A stretch of 64,000 nt of DNA, taken from contig CACKFO010000005.1 in assembly GCA_902599405.1 (NCBI GenBank), forward strand, positions 1 to 64,000, read 5' to 3'. A program made the translations under genes and the position numbers. The notes below the pieces were generated by a model. That model was not told the origin of the DNA, made no database searches, and saw only the letters and a list, made by a program, of their open reading frames with translations. The first letter of the stretch is position 1, and every line of letters begins with the position of its first letter. This DNA is from an uncultured Alphaproteobacteria bacterium. Its GTDB lineage: Bacteria > Pseudomonadota > Alphaproteobacteria > HIMB59. Shown here one piece after another: positions 46,094 to 55,703 of this stretch.

Positions 46094-46099
46094 AATAAT

Positions 46100-46513
46100 A
46101 TGCAAAAAACATTTTCAATAATAAAACCTGATGCTGTAAGGAGAAATCTAATAGGGCATATTAATCAAATTATTGAAAGCTCAAATTTAAGTATATTAGC
46201 TTCAAAAAAAATATATTTAACTAAAAATCAAGCAGAGATCTTCTATGAAGTGCACAAGGAAAGACCTTTTTTTAGTAGCCTGGTTGAGTATATGACTTCT
46301 GGCCCAGTTCAGGTCCAAGTTTTAGAAGGAGAAAATGCTGTTGCAACATACCGTAAAATAATGGGCGCCACCAACCCGGCTGAAGCCGAAGAGGGAACTA
46401 TAAGAAAGCTTTACGCTGAGTCTATAGAAGCAAATTCAGTCCATGGAAGTGACTCTGAGGAAAACGCAAATATTGAAATCAGTTTCTTTTTTTCTGGATC
46501 TGAACTAGTTTAG
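46100..46513 (+). CDS. ndk: Nucleoside diphosphate kinase
   Basis: It equalises NTP and dNTP pools, 137 residues. [13 protein letters not shown] is the first strand with the conserved Lys, the active His is in NSVHGSDS near residue 115, and GATNPAEA the nucleotide loop. Complete and of normal length. It converges on purN with a nine-base overlap. Confidence 0.97.
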   Translation: MQKTFSIIKPDAVRRNLIGHINQIIESSNLSILASKKIYLTKNQAEIFYEVHKERPFFSSLVEYMTSGPVQVQVLEGENAVATYRKIMGATNPAEAEEGTIRKLYAESIEANSVHGSDSEENANIEISFFFSGSELV

Positions 46514-47050
46514 TAAATAATCAACAAATAGGTCATATACAAATTGATGCTCCAAACTTTTGTGTTTTTTTATTAGTTCTGACTCATTTTTAGTGTCTAT
46601 TTTTTTGGATTTACTAGAAATAGTTTGACCATCATCTAATTCAAGAGAAACTTTATGAATAGTAAAACCATAGTATTTTTCATTATTTATAAGCATCCTT
46701 TTTTGTGTCATAAGTCCTTTGTAATGAGGTAAAATAGATGGATGTAAATTTATAACATCGAAATTATTTATAATACTCTTTTCAATAACTTTCATATAAC
46801 CAATTGAAAAAATAACATCTGTATTATAGAAATTTTCTTTTTGTAATGTTCTTTGATATTCTTTAACTAAAACACCTTTATAAAATTTACCCACATATGA
46901 TTTAATTTTTGTTGAGATTTTATTGTTACTAATAATAGTAATTACCTTAAAATCTTTATTTATATAATTCTTTTTTAAAACTTTTAGTAGATTAGAACCA
47001 CTCCCTGATAATAAAAAGGATACTTTTTTATGATTATTTAATTTCACCAA
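46505..47050 (-). CDS. purN: Phosphoribosylglycinamide formyltransferase
   Basis: Third step of purine synthesis, transferring formyl from 10-formyl-THF. The 181 residues show LSGSGSN (phosphate loop), [14 protein letters not shown] with catalytic Asn and His, and DDGQTI with the catalytic Asp. The N-terminus before LSGSGSN is short, as usual. It overlaps the purM end by 17 bases. Confidence 0.95.
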   Translation of the reverse strand: MVKLNNHKKVSFLLSGSGSNLLKVLKKNYINKDFKVITIISNNKISTKIKSYVGKFYKGVLVKEYQRTLQKENFYNTDVIFSIGYMKVIEKSIINNFDVINLHPSILPHYKGLMTQKRMLINNEKYYGFTIHKVSLELDDGQTISSKSKKIDTKNESELIKKHKSLEHQFVYDLFVDYLLN

Positions 47051-47984
47051 TAAGACTAAACAATTTCCTTTTAATAAATCTTTTATAGTGCTTTTTGTTA
47101 ATTACAAATATCATACCTATTCCACAATTAAATATTTCCATTAATTCAAGGTTAGAAATATTTATATTATCTTTAATAAAATCGTACTCTTTAGGTAGCT
47201 TAATTATATTTAAATCAAATTTAGTACCCTTAGGTATACTACGTTTAAAATTTGAATAAACACCACCTCCAGTAATATGGGAGAGCGTCTTTATATAATT
47301 TAAATCAAAATTATTAATATACTTATGATAAAGGCGTGTGGGTCTCATTATAAGATTAGATAGCTTCTGTTTATTAAATGTTGCTCTTTTAATATTAATT
47401 TTATTTTTAATAATAATTTTTCTAATAAGAGAAAATCCATTTGAGTGAAATCCATTTGATTTTATTCCAAATATAAGGTCACCACTTGTTACATTTAAAG
47501 TTTTATATCTCTCTTTTATTCCTATTAAAAAACCAGCAATATCAAAATGATTACCCTTATATAAAGATGGCATTTCAGCAGTTTCACCTCCAATAAGTGA
47601 GCAATCAATTTTTTTGCAAGCATCTGTGATGCTCCTCAATATTTCAGTATATTGTTTTGTCTTGACCGAACTACAGGCAAAGTAGTCTAAAAAAAATAGT
47701 GGTTTTGCCTTATTGCATAGCAAATCATTTGAGCACATTGCAACCAAATCTTGCCCAATTCCTTTATATTCATTAAGCTCAGCAGCCAATATAGCCTTAG
47801 TTCCAACTCCATCCGTAGCGGCACAAAGCGTAACTTCCTTATTAACTCTATATTCTGCACTAAAACCTAATTTATTTCCTAAAACTTTATCATTGTGAGA
47901 GCTTTTGATGAATTTTAGCGCCTGACTAATAAGTTTGTCAGTTTTTATTACATCAACACCCGATTTTTTGTATAGTTTGCTCAA
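47034..47984 (-). CDS. purM: Phosphoribosylformylglycinamidine cyclo-ligase
   Basis: AIR synthetase of purine synthesis, 316 residues. YKKSGVDV opens the protein, TDGVGTK, GQDLVAMCSNDLL, and ETAEMP follow, then SNGFHSNGFSL and HITGGGVYSN. The start is TTG at 47984, right for the conserved N-terminus, and there is no upstream ATG. The TTG shares one base with the ATG of the next, divergent gene. purN follows, a standard pair. Confidence 0.95.
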   Translation of the reverse strand: MSKLYKKSGVDVIKTDKLISQALKFIKSSHNDKVLGNKLGFSAEYRVNKEVTLCAATDGVGTKAILAAELNEYKGIGQDLVAMCSNDLLCNKAKPLFFLDYFACSSVKTKQYTEILRSITDACKKIDCSLIGGETAEMPSLYKGNHFDIAGFLIGIKERYKTLNVTSGDLIFGIKSNGFHSNGFSLIRKIIIKNKINIKRATFNKQKLSNLIMRPTRLYHKYINNFDLNYIKTLSHITGGGVYSNFKRSIPKGTKFDLNIIKLPKEYDFIKDNINISNLELMEIFNCGIGMIFVINKKHYKRFIKRKLFSLIGEIK

Positions 47985-48619
47985 TGAAATATTTATTTCT
48001 AATTAGTATATTCCTTGCATTTAATTTAAAAAATTTATCAGCTTATCAAGAAATTACTATTCAAAAAGACAGCAATCTTCAAAATTATAAAGAATTACTT
48101 TTAAGAATAAATGACTCAATTACTGAGGAAGACATTATATCTTCAATTGAAAAAAATATTTATAATATTAATTTTAGTAATACTCAAATATCTCTAAATG
48201 TTGATATAGATAATTTATCTAAAGATTTATATGCAAAAAATATCAATCATAATTTATTTTTTTTAAATTGTTCATTACTAGAAAATTTTTTTAAATTTAA
48301 TAATAACTTTGAAAATTGTCCAAATTTTATTGTTCAAAACTTTGAAAAAGACTCTTATATATACTTAAATTTTAATGAAAGGTATTTTCGATTACATAAG
48401 TTTTCAAAAAATATAAATTTAAAATCATTATGGTTTAAACTCTTGGATAAAAATAAAAGCTCTTACCAATTGTCTATCGATCCATTAAATTATAAAAAAT
48501 TAAAATACTTTACTGGTTTAGAGCCTAAGATATTATCATATGAACAAAACAAATTACTATTAGATTTCGAAAATATCTATGATGATAAACAGATTAATTT
48601 CTTGGTAAATTTTTTTTAG
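47984..48619 (+). CDS. Exported protein of unknown function, DUF2066-like by position
   Basis: A 211-residue protein with a signal peptide (cut likely after LSA near residue 21). The mature part opens with YQEITIQKDSNLQNYKELLLR and has two cysteines, at about 92 and 103, that could form a disulfide. In other alphaproteobacteria a DUF2066 protein often sits between purM and hdaA; this gene fills that place but shows no motif I can cite. The hdaA GTG overlaps its stop by one base. Confidence 0.65.
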   Translation: MKYLFLISIFLAFNLKNLSAYQEITIQKDSNLQNYKELLLRINDSITEEDIISSIEKNIYNINFSNTQISLNVDIDNLSKDLYAKNINHNLFFLNCSLLENFFKFNNNFENCPNFIVQNFEKDSYIYLNFNERYFRLHKFSKNINLKSLWFKLLDKNKSSYQLSIDPLNYKKLKYFTGLEPKILSYEQNKLLLDFENIYDDKQINFLVNFF

Positions 48620-49239
48620 TGCAAACTTTTTTAAATTTAGACAGCTTTGATGAGGAAATTATACTTTCTTCAGAAAATGATTCAGTAATTCAATTACTCA
48701 AAAAAAGAGTAAAATACCTAATTATTTATGGACCTAGAAAATCTGGTAAAACCTCGATCGCAAATAATTTTTCTAAGGTTTTTGAAACTAATTTGATTAA
48801 TAAATTACCTAAAGATTTACATATAAATAAAGAAACTTATTTAGACTTAAATATTTTACCTGCAAAAGATGAAAATTTTTTTCACTTCTTACAGTACTTT
48901 ATTTCAAATAATATACCATTGACTATATTTACCTCTGATAGTTCTATTGAAAATCTATCTGACAAAATTTATTTACCAGATATTGAGTCAAGGTTAAGAC
49001 AATTTAATTTATGTAATATTCAAAACCCCAATAAAGATCTTCTTTTAAAATTAATAAAAAAATATTTGTTTTTAAAATCTATTACTGTTCCTGAACAGAT
49101 TATTATTGAGGTAATGAATCATATTGAAAGAACATATCTAGCTGCATTTGAGGCAGCAAAAACCATTAATCATTTGCTTTATGAGAATAACCATAATATT
49201 AATTTGTCACTAATTAGAAAGTATTATGAACATTTATAG
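48619..49239 (+). CDS. hdaA: DnaA-related regulator HdaA
   Basis: A 206-residue AAA+ protein like the ATPase core of DnaA. GPRKSGKTS (about 36-44) is Walker A. The C-terminal lid ends in AFEAAKTINHLL. The N-terminus MQTFLNL matches the QLxLxL-type beta-clamp-binding motif of Hda proteins, which bring DnaA-ATP hydrolysis to the sliding clamp after initiation. No DNA-binding domain IV is present, so it is not DnaA. The start is GTG. The order with purM agrees with other alphaproteobacteria. Confidence 0.82.
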   Translation: MQTFLNLDSFDEEIILSSENDSVIQLLKKRVKYLIIYGPRKSGKTSIANNFSKVFETNLINKLPKDLHINKETYLDLNILPAKDENFFHFLQYFISNNIPLTIFTSDSSIENLSDKIYLPDIESRLRQFNLCNIQNPNKDLLLKLIKKYLFLKSITVPEQIIIEVMNHIERTYLAAFEAAKTINHLLYENNHNINLSLIRKYYEHL

Positions 49240-51001
49240 AGATTATTATTTAAAAGATATTGATAATAAACTAGTAGATAAAAAAATTACGGTCTCCGGA
49301 TGGGTTAATAGATCAAGAGACCACGGAAATTTATTATTTATAGATTTAAGAGACTCAACCTCACTTTTACAATGTGTAGTAGATAATACATCTGTTAATT
49401 TTTCTGAATTATCAAAAATAAAAAATGAGGATGTAATTAAACTTTCTGGTCTAATAACCAAAAGAAGTGAGGAAACTATTAATACAAATTTGGAGTCAGG
49501 CGAAGTTGAATTGAAAATAGAAAGTTTTGAAATATTAAGCCGATGCTCTAAAGCCCTACCACTTGAGGTAAATTCAGATAATGATTATGGTGAAGAGGTA
49601 AGATTAAAATATAGATATTTAGACCTTAGAAGATCCAAAATGCAACGTAACATTAAGCTAAGAAATCAAATTATAAATTATATAAGAGATTTTATGAATA
49701 ATGAGGGTTTCATGGAATTAGCAACTCCAATTTTAACAGCTCCTTCCCCAGAAGGTGCTAGAGATTACCTAGTACCCTCAAGATTACATAAAGGATCTTT
49801 TTATGCTTTGCCTCAAGCACCTCAACAATTTAAGCAACTTTATATGGCCTCTGGTGTTGATAAATATTTTCAAATAGCTCCATGTTTCAGAGATGAAGAT
49901 AGTAGGGCTGATAGATCCCCAGGTGAATTTTATCAAATTGATATGGAAATGAGTTTTGCCACACAAGAGGATGTTTTAGACGTCATAAGTCGTTTACTAT
50001 TTAATACCTTTGATAAATTTAAACCTATAGACAAATCAGTAAATAAACTTCCATTCCCAAGTTTTACTTACAAAGACAGTGTTGAGAGTTTTGGATGCGA
50101 TAAACCAGATTTAAGAAACCCTCTGAGATTAGCTAATGTAACAAATTATTTTGAGGGCTCAGGTCTCCAAATTTTTGAAAATTTAATAAAAAAGGGGGCT
50201 ATTGTTAATTGTATTCAAGCCCTCAATTCTGAGGGTAAGCCAAGAAGTTTTTATGATAACCTCAATAAATGGGCTCAAGAACAAGGAAAAAAAGGTCTTG
50301 GATATATAAACTTTGAAAATTCACTACCAAAAGGCCCATTAGCTAAAAATTTTAATCAAGAAAAGTTAAATCAAATGATTAAAGATAATAATTTTAATTC
50401 AAATGATGGATTACTTTTTGTGTGTGATTTACCAGATGAGTCATATGAATTCTCATCAAAGGTTATTTCAAAAGTAGGAGAGGATTTAAATTTAATAGAT
50501 AAAAATAAATATGAATTTTGCTGGATTGTTGACTATCCTATGTATGAAAAAGATGTTTTAACTGGCAAGATTGACTTTAGTCACAATCCTTTTTCTATGC
50601 CTCAAGGAGGAATGGATGCATTGACGAAAGATGAACCCTTGAATATTTTAGCATATCAATATGACATCGTATGTAATGGAATAGAATTGTCATCTGGAGC
50701 CATAAGAAACCATAGACCAGATATCATGAAAAAAGCTTTTGAAATTGCAGGATATGGTGAAAGTGAGATTAAATCAAAATTTAGTGCTTTGTTTGATGCT
50801 TTTCATTATGGAGTTCCCCCTCACGGAGGATGTGCACCGGGTCTAGACAGAATAATTATGTTACTCAGTGAAAATGAAAATATCAGAGAAGTAATAGCTT
50901 TCCCATTTAACCAAAGAGCTCAAGACTTAATGATGAATGCACCAGTTAAAATAGAGGACAAACAATTAAAAGAGTTAAATTTAAAAAAAGTTAGCGATTA
51001 G
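49226..51001 (+). CDS. aspS: Aspartyl-tRNA synthetase, probably non-discriminating
   Basis: Class II synthetase, 591 residues, with OB-fold anticodon domain, catalytic core with the GAD insertion, and motif 2 FRDEDSRADR. SRDHGNLLFIDLRD at about 30-43 has His (33) where discriminating enzymes such as E. coli's have Leu, and the second specificity position carries Glu in place of Lys. These features mark enzymes that also charge tRNA-Asn with Asp, which GatCAB (encoded at 55422-58575) would amidate. It overlaps topA by 11 bases at the 3' end. Confidence 0.95.
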   Translation: MNIYRDYYLKDIDNKLVDKKITVSGWVNRSRDHGNLLFIDLRDSTSLLQCVVDNTSVNFSELSKIKNEDVIKLSGLITKRSEETINTNLESGEVELKIESFEILSRCSKALPLEVNSDNDYGEEVRLKYRYLDLRRSKMQRNIKLRNQIINYIRDFMNNEGFMELATPILTAPSPEGARDYLVPSRLHKGSFYALPQAPQQFKQLYMASGVDKYFQIAPCFRDEDSRADRSPGEFYQIDMEMSFATQEDVLDVISRLLFNTFDKFKPIDKSVNKLPFPSFTYKDSVESFGCDKPDLRNPLRLANVTNYFEGSGLQIFENLIKKGAIVNCIQALNSEGKPRSFYDNLNKWAQEQGKKGLGYINFENSLPKGPLAKNFNQEKLNQMIKDNNFNSNDGLLFVCDLPDESYEFSSKVISKVGEDLNLIDKNKYEFCWIVDYPMYEKDVLTGKIDFSHNPFSMPQGGMDALTKDEPLNILAYQYDIVCNGIELSSGAIRNHRPDIMKKAFEIAGYGESEIKSKFSALFDAFHYGVPPHGGCAPGLDRIIMLLSENENIREVIAFPFNQRAQDLMMNAPVKIEDKQLKELNLKKVSD

Positions 51002-53504
51002 CTTTAAGTATTTTTTCTACATCCTCAATTGTTAAATTTTCTCCATCATATTCTGGAGGTATTTTGTAATTCATTATCCCTATCTTAAAATAAAATTTTC
51101 CTGACTTACCTTTATAAAGATTTGCTCTTTGTTTTCTTCTTTTAAGGACTCCTATTTCTCTTACTTTATTGGTAGGTTTATTTTTTTTAATAGTTATCAA
51201 TTCCACTGCTTGATCTAAACTAATTTCCAAGACATCATATTTTCTTCCCAAAGAGGCAAAAATATCTTGGTATTTAACATATGGTCCATACGCGCCTATG
51301 TTTGCTATTACCGGATCTTCACTATTTGGAAAATTTCCAAGTGTTATTGGTAGCTTAATTAATTGACTAGCAATATTCATACCAATTGTATTTTGATCAT
51401 AACTTTTTGGAAGAGTCACTCTTTTAGGCTTATCTTCATCAGTTTCTTTTCCTAATTGTAGATAATAGCCATAAGGACCCAAGTGAACTGCTATTTCTTT
51501 TTTAGAGTCAGCATCTATTCCTAGGGTTCTTGGAAAAGTGATGATCTCATCTCCCTCACGATTTTTTGGATTTACCTCTTTAACGAATGCACCTATAGAA
51601 ATTGTAAATTTACATTCAGGGTAATTTGAACAGCCAATAAATCCTCCCATTTTTCCAACTTTTACTCCCAAATTGCCCTCACAATTTTCTGTGTTGGCCC
51701 AAGAGGAACATTTGATATCTATGTCTCCTCCAATTTTTTTAAAAATAACTGGTGATAATTCTTCATTTATCACATCAATAACTTCTCTATTAGGCTTACC
51801 CATAACCTCATTTATGAAAAACTCAAAATCCTTCCAAAAATTTAAAACAATATTTTTCCATTCTGCTTTATCAGCAGCGACATCATCAAGCTGATTTTCT
51901 AAATCAGCTGTAAATTTATATTCAAGAAATTTTTTAAAATAATTACATAAAAATACATTTACTACTCTACCGCGATCATTAAGTATAAATGATTTTCCAC
52001 TTTTTAAAACATAACCCCTATTAACAATTGTTTGAATTATAGAGGCATAGGTTGAAGGTCTTCCAATTTCTAACTCTTCTAATTTCTTTACTAAACTAGC
52101 ATCAGTATATCTAGATGGAGGAGAAGTATATGACTCTAATGTTTCAACTTCACTTACAATATATTTATCATTTTCTTTTATATTTTCTAATAGTGAAATA
52201 ATCTGTTCTTCATCATCTTCTTGTAGGTTATAAACTTTCTTATATCCATCAAAAATTAATTTACCAAGTGTTGCCTTTAAAGTTATATTTTTTTCTTCAC
52301 AATCTATTTGAAGTGTATTTTGGTTCGTTTCAGCACTTGTCATTTGAGATGCTAATGTTCTTTTCCATATTAAATCATAAAGTTTAAATTGTTCTTCACT
52401 TAGATAATTTTTTATGCTTTCAGGCTTTATTGAAATATCTGTAGGTCTGATTGCCTCGTGCGCTTCCTGTGCGTTCTTTTTTCTAGACTTATACTCAATA
52501 GGCTTATCTGGTAAATATTTATCACCATATTGCTCACTTATATTTTTTCTTATTGTATCAATTGAGTCTTTAGAAAGCGTTATGCTATCTGTTCTCATAT
52601 AAGTGATTAAAGCTATAGTTTCCTTATTTATATCTATGCCCATATATAAACCTTGAGCGATAGTCATAGTTTGACTGGCACTAAAATTAAGTTGACTATT
52701 TGCTGTTTGTTGCAGGGTTGAAGTATTAAAAGGTGCTTTTGGTTTTCGAGATATTGTCTTTTCATCAATTTTTCTAATGAAAAATTTGTTGTTATTTAAA
52801 TAATTTTTAGCCTTTCCAGCTAAAGCCTCATTTTTAAAGAAGAGCTTATCTACTTTTTGCCCATCTAGACTTGTAATGGATGTATCAAGTTTTGCACCGT
52901 TAATTTCCCCATGTACATTTATTTTATAGAATTTCTCTGGCTCAAATTGTTCTATCTCAATTTCTTTTTCATAAATGAGTCTTACTGCTACAGATTGCAC
53001 TCTTCCAGCAGATCTACTGCCAGGCATTTTCCTCCAGAGAACAGGAGATAAACTATATCCCGCTAAATAATCTAAACTTCTACGGGCTAAATATGCAGAA
53101 ACTAGATTATCATCAACTTTCCTAGACTCTTTAAAACTATTAATTACTGCATTTTTAGTTATTTCATTAAATGTAATTCTCTCAAATTTATTTTTATCTA
53201 TTTTTTTTTCTAAAGATTTCACTAAGTGCCATGTAATCGCTTCACCTTCTCTGTCTGGATCAGTTGCAAGGTAAATTTTTTCATAACCTTCTGCTTTTTT
53301 TTCTATACTGTCCAACATTTTCATTCCTGCAGTTGTTGTTTCCCAATTCAACTCAACATCACTGTAGTCTTCAGTCACTTTAACACCATCTTTTTTTGCT
53401 AAATCTCTAAAATGACCAACCGTAGCTATGACTTCAAAATCATTTCCAAGATATTTATTAATCGTCTTAGCTTTTGCGGGTGACTCTACAACAAGTAAGT
53501 TCAT
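50991..53504 (-). CDS. topA: DNA topoisomerase I
   Basis: Type IA topoisomerase that removes negative supercoils, 837 residues. The Toprim domain opens with VVESPAKAKTINKYLG, DPDREGEAI is the acidic metal site, and the active-site Tyr lies in ITYMRTDS near residue 305. A four-Cys zinc ribbon (residues about 590-625, with GGFIGCSNYPEC) and C-terminal repeats with LGPYGYYLQ and IGAYGPYVKY follow. It comes after plsY by two bases; dprA, normally between them in alphaproteobacteria, is absent. Confidence 0.96.
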   Translation of the reverse strand: MNLLVVESPAKAKTINKYLGNDFEVIATVGHFRDLAKKDGVKVTEDYSDVELNWETTTAGMKMLDSIEKKAEGYEKIYLATDPDREGEAITWHLVKSLEKKIDKNKFERITFNEITKNAVINSFKESRKVDDNLVSAYLARRSLDYLAGYSLSPVLWRKMPGSRSAGRVQSVAVRLIYEKEIEIEQFEPEKFYKINVHGEINGAKLDTSITSLDGQKVDKLFFKNEALAGKAKNYLNNNKFFIRKIDEKTISRKPKAPFNTSTLQQTANSQLNFSASQTMTIAQGLYMGIDINKETIALITYMRTDSITLSKDSIDTIRKNISEQYGDKYLPDKPIEYKSRKKNAQEAHEAIRPTDISIKPESIKNYLSEEQFKLYDLIWKRTLASQMTSAETNQNTLQIDCEEKNITLKATLGKLIFDGYKKVYNLQEDDEEQIISLLENIKENDKYIVSEVETLESYTSPPSRYTDASLVKKLEELEIGRPSTYASIIQTIVNRGYVLKSGKSFILNDRGRVVNVFLCNYFKKFLEYKFTADLENQLDDVAADKAEWKNIVLNFWKDFEFFINEVMGKPNREVIDVINEELSPVIFKKIGGDIDIKCSSWANTENCEGNLGVKVGKMGGFIGCSNYPECKFTISIGAFVKEVNPKNREGDEIITFPRTLGIDADSKKEIAVHLGPYGYYLQLGKETDEDKPKRVTLPKSYDQNTIGMNIASQLIKLPITLGNFPNSEDPVIANIGAYGPYVKYQDIFASLGRKYDVLEISLDQAVELITIKKNKPTNKVREIGVLKRRKQRANLYKGKSGKFYFKIGIMNYKIPPEYDGENLTIEDVEKILKANR

Positions 53505-53506
53505 GA

Positions 53507-54091
53507 CTATAAATTTATTTTATTTTCTTCGCCTTTAATTAATCTTTTAATATTTGAACTGTGTTTAAAAAATATTAAAAGAAAAATAATAAAAACTATT
53601 CCTTTTTCTAAGTTGCCATAAATAAAAATTAATTGATAAATTGTCAAAAGAAATATTGATAAAAGGGCTCCTAAAGAAGAAAGTTTAGTAATTTTGACTG
53701 TAAAAAACCACAGGATCATTGCTAAAATCGTTGGAATAGGAGTTAAAAATAAATTTGCACCAAAAAAGCATGCAACTCCTTTTCCACCTTTAAAATAAAG
53801 CCAAATTGGAAAAATATGTCCAATTATAGAAAAAAGAAAAATTAAATATTTATATTTCAGGTAGTGTTCTGGAAATAAATAATAAATTATTAAAAATGCA
53901 CAAATTGGTTTTATTCCATCTAATAACAGGACAGTAATACCAGCTTTTTTTGATACACTTCTGTATACATTGGTTGCACCTATATTACCTGACCCTGTCT
54001 TGGTTATGTCTTTGTTTGTTAAAAATTTGGTTATTAGTTTCCCAAAAGGTATGGATCCCATCAAATATGCAAACGTTAATATTAGAAACAT
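53507..54091 (-). CDS. plsY: Glycerol-3-phosphate acyltransferase PlsY
   Basis: An inner-membrane enzyme that acylates glycerol-3-phosphate with acyl-phosphate, first step of phospholipid synthesis. The 194 residues have five to seven helices, GSIPFG (about 11-16), GSGNIGATNVYR (about 33-44) and FKGGKGVAC (about 100-108), the three conserved loops. The ATG at 54091 overlaps the pyrB stop in TGATG, ideal for coupled translation; an ATG at 54115 would overlap pyrB by 25 bases and adds no conserved residues. Confidence 0.94.
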   Translation of the reverse strand: MFLILTFAYLMGSIPFGKLITKFLTNKDITKTGSGNIGATNVYRSVSKKAGITVLLLDGIKPICAFLIIYYLFPEHYLKYKYLIFLFSIIGHIFPIWLYFKGGKGVACFFGANLFLTPIPTILAMILWFFTVKITKLSSLGALLSIFLLTIYQLIFIYGNLEKGIVFIIFLLIFFKHSSNIKRLIKGEENKINL

Positions 54092-54984
54092 CACTTTAAT
54101 ATATAATGTAAACAAGCCATTCTGAGGTAGACACCCATCTCAACTTGTTTTAAAATCAGCGATTTAGGATAATTATCTAAAACTTCATCACTAATCTCAA
54201 TGTTTCTATTTACTGGGCCTGGGTGCATCAAATAGGGCTTATTTAATAGATGGTTATTTTGTAAACAAAATTCTTTTTTAAAAGATTTCATCATATTCTT
54301 TGCATCTTTTGGAATTCTCTCTTTTTGAACTCTCAACATCATCAAGACATCTAGTTTTTCAAGATAATTCAGATTTTTATGAAATTTAATTTTATCATTT
54401 ATTTTAATCAATTCATTTCTGTTTAAAAAATATGTAGGTGCAATTATATGAATTTGATAGCCCATTTTTGAAAGAAGTTTGATATTTGAGTGAGCTACTC
54501 TGCTATGTTTAATATCTCCACAAATACCAATTTTTATTTTTTTCTTTTTAAAAATTTCTTTTATTACACAATAATCAAGTAGCGCCTGTGTGGGATGTTC
54601 ATTAGTTCCATCTCCAGCATTGATTACAGGAACATTACTTTTCTTTGCTATGTTCATTGGTGAAAAATTATTTTTATCTCTGATGACTAAAGCATCTGGT
54701 TTCATACTCATTAAAGTATCCATGGTGTCATTAAATGTTTCACCTTTAGACAAAGAACTTTTTTCAAAATTTATGTTAACTGAATTGTATCCCAAATTTT
54801 TTGCTGCAAGCTCAAAACTTATTGTAGTTCTTGTAGAGGGCTCTAAAAATAGATTAAAAATATTTTTTGTTTTATTTCCTGCAATTCTTTTTTTTGATTT
54901 TTTAAATTTTATAGCTAACTCAGCAATAGAGTGAATATCCTTAGCTGATAGATCGTCTATAGAAGTGATCTTTCTATTTTTCAC
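54091..54984 (-). CDS. pyrB: Aspartate carbamoyltransferase, catalytic subunit
   Basis: Second step of pyrimidine synthesis, 297 residues. FLEPSTRTTISFE (about 47-59) is the carbamoyl-phosphate site, HPTQALLDYCVI the second loop, DIKHSRVAHSN the aspartate-domain start, and MHPGPVNRNIEI the C-terminal phosphate loop. It overlaps ruvX by 11 bases and leads into plsY. pyrC, which commonly follows, is not there. Confidence 0.96.
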   Translation of the reverse strand: MKNRKITSIDDLSAKDIHSIAELAIKFKKSKKRIAGNKTKNIFNLFLEPSTRTTISFELAAKNLGYNSVNINFEKSSLSKGETFNDTMDTLMSMKPDALVIRDKNNFSPMNIAKKSNVPVINAGDGTNEHPTQALLDYCVIKEIFKKKKIKIGICGDIKHSRVAHSNIKLLSKMGYQIHIIAPTYFLNRNELIKINDKIKFHKNLNYLEKLDVLMMLRVQKERIPKDAKNMMKSFKKEFCLQNNHLLNKPYLMHPGPVNRNIEISDEVLDNYPKSLILKQVEMGVYLRMACLHYILK

Positions 54985-55420
54985 TAGAGGAGTTTCTATA
55001 CAAACTTAGGAAATCATCAAGTATTAAACATGCGCTTTTTTCATGAATATGTGTGTTTTCTGATTTTTTCCTTGATTTATAGGGATTACTAGAGAGTCTC
55101 TCATCGATAAACAAAATTGGACAAGAGATAATTTTCTCTAATTTTTCGGCAAATTTTTCAACTTTATTTACCATTTCAGATAGAGAACCATCAAGATGGT
55201 AAGGTTTACCAATCACGACTCCATGAACATTTTCAGTTGTAATAATTTCTATAATTTTTTCGAATAATAATGTTTCGGTAAAAGTTCCATAAGGAACAGA
55301 AATGATATTTGATGGATCGCTGATAGCCATTCCAATGTGTTTTAGACCATAATCTATAGCAATAAATTTCTTTGTATAATTATTGCTTACAAGAAAATCT
55401 GATATAGTATCGACGACCAT
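54974..55420 (-). CDS. ruvX: Holliday junction resolvase-like protein RuvX/YqgF
   Basis: A 148-residue RNase-H-fold protein for 16S rRNA 5' maturation. AIDYGLKHIGMAISD (residues about 20-34) has the catalytic Asp, VIGKPYHLDGS the second strand, and FIDERLSS the Glu. The N-terminal 19 residues before the fold are a little longer than usual. The ATG at 55420 leaves one base before the divergent gatC ATG; an alternative at 55432 would overlap gatC by 11 bases. Confidence 0.92.
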   Translation of the reverse strand: MVVDTISDFLVSNNYTKKFIAIDYGLKHIGMAISDPSNIISVPYGTFTETLLFEKIIEIITTENVHGVVIGKPYHLDGSLSEMVNKVEKFAEKLEKIISCPILFIDERLSSNPYKSRKKSENTHIHEKSACLILDDFLSLYRNSSSEK

Positions 55421-55421
55421 T

Positions 55422-55703
55422 ATGAGTGACATTGATATTAAAAGAATTTCTTATTTAGCAAAGCTAAAATTGCCCTCAGAAAAAGAGGAATTTTACTCTA
55501 ATTCCTTAAAAGATATCATTAAATGGGTAGATAATCTTAAAAAGGTTGACACAAGTAAAACAGAACCTTTGCATAATGTAACTGAAAAAACCGTATCAAT
55601 TAGAAATGATGAGGTAAGTAAAAGCAATTCTGTTGATGATGTATTAAGTAATGCTCCAGAGAGAGCACAAAATTTTTTCAAAGTGCCTAAAGTGGTTGAG
55701 TAA
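55422..55703 (+). CDS. gatC: Asp-tRNA(Asn)/Glu-tRNA(Gln) amidotransferase subunit C
   Basis: A 93-residue GatC. ISYLAKLKLPSEKEEFYSNSLKDII matches the N-terminal helix pair, WVDNLKKVDTSKTEPLHNV the linker, and RNDEV...APERAQNFFKVPKVVE the C-terminal tail. It wraps around GatA and links it to GatB. The ATG at 55422 is preferred over one at 55383 because conserved sequence starts here. gatA begins directly after its stop. Confidence 0.95.
   Translation: MSDIDIKRISYLAKLKLPSEKEEFYSNSLKDIIKWVDNLKKVDTSKTEPLHNVTEKTVSIRNDEVSKSNSVDDVLSNAPERAQNFFKVPKVVE

Noticed and set aside
48619..49239. Chromosomal dnaA and nearby origin
   Set aside because: The protein has only the AAA+ core with an N-terminal clamp motif and no DNA-binding domain; no cluster of DnaA boxes noticed around it.
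54590..54934. 114-residue frame antisense to pyrB
   Set aside because: Lies wholly inside pyrB, whose motifs are complete; composition is that of a mirrored coding frame.
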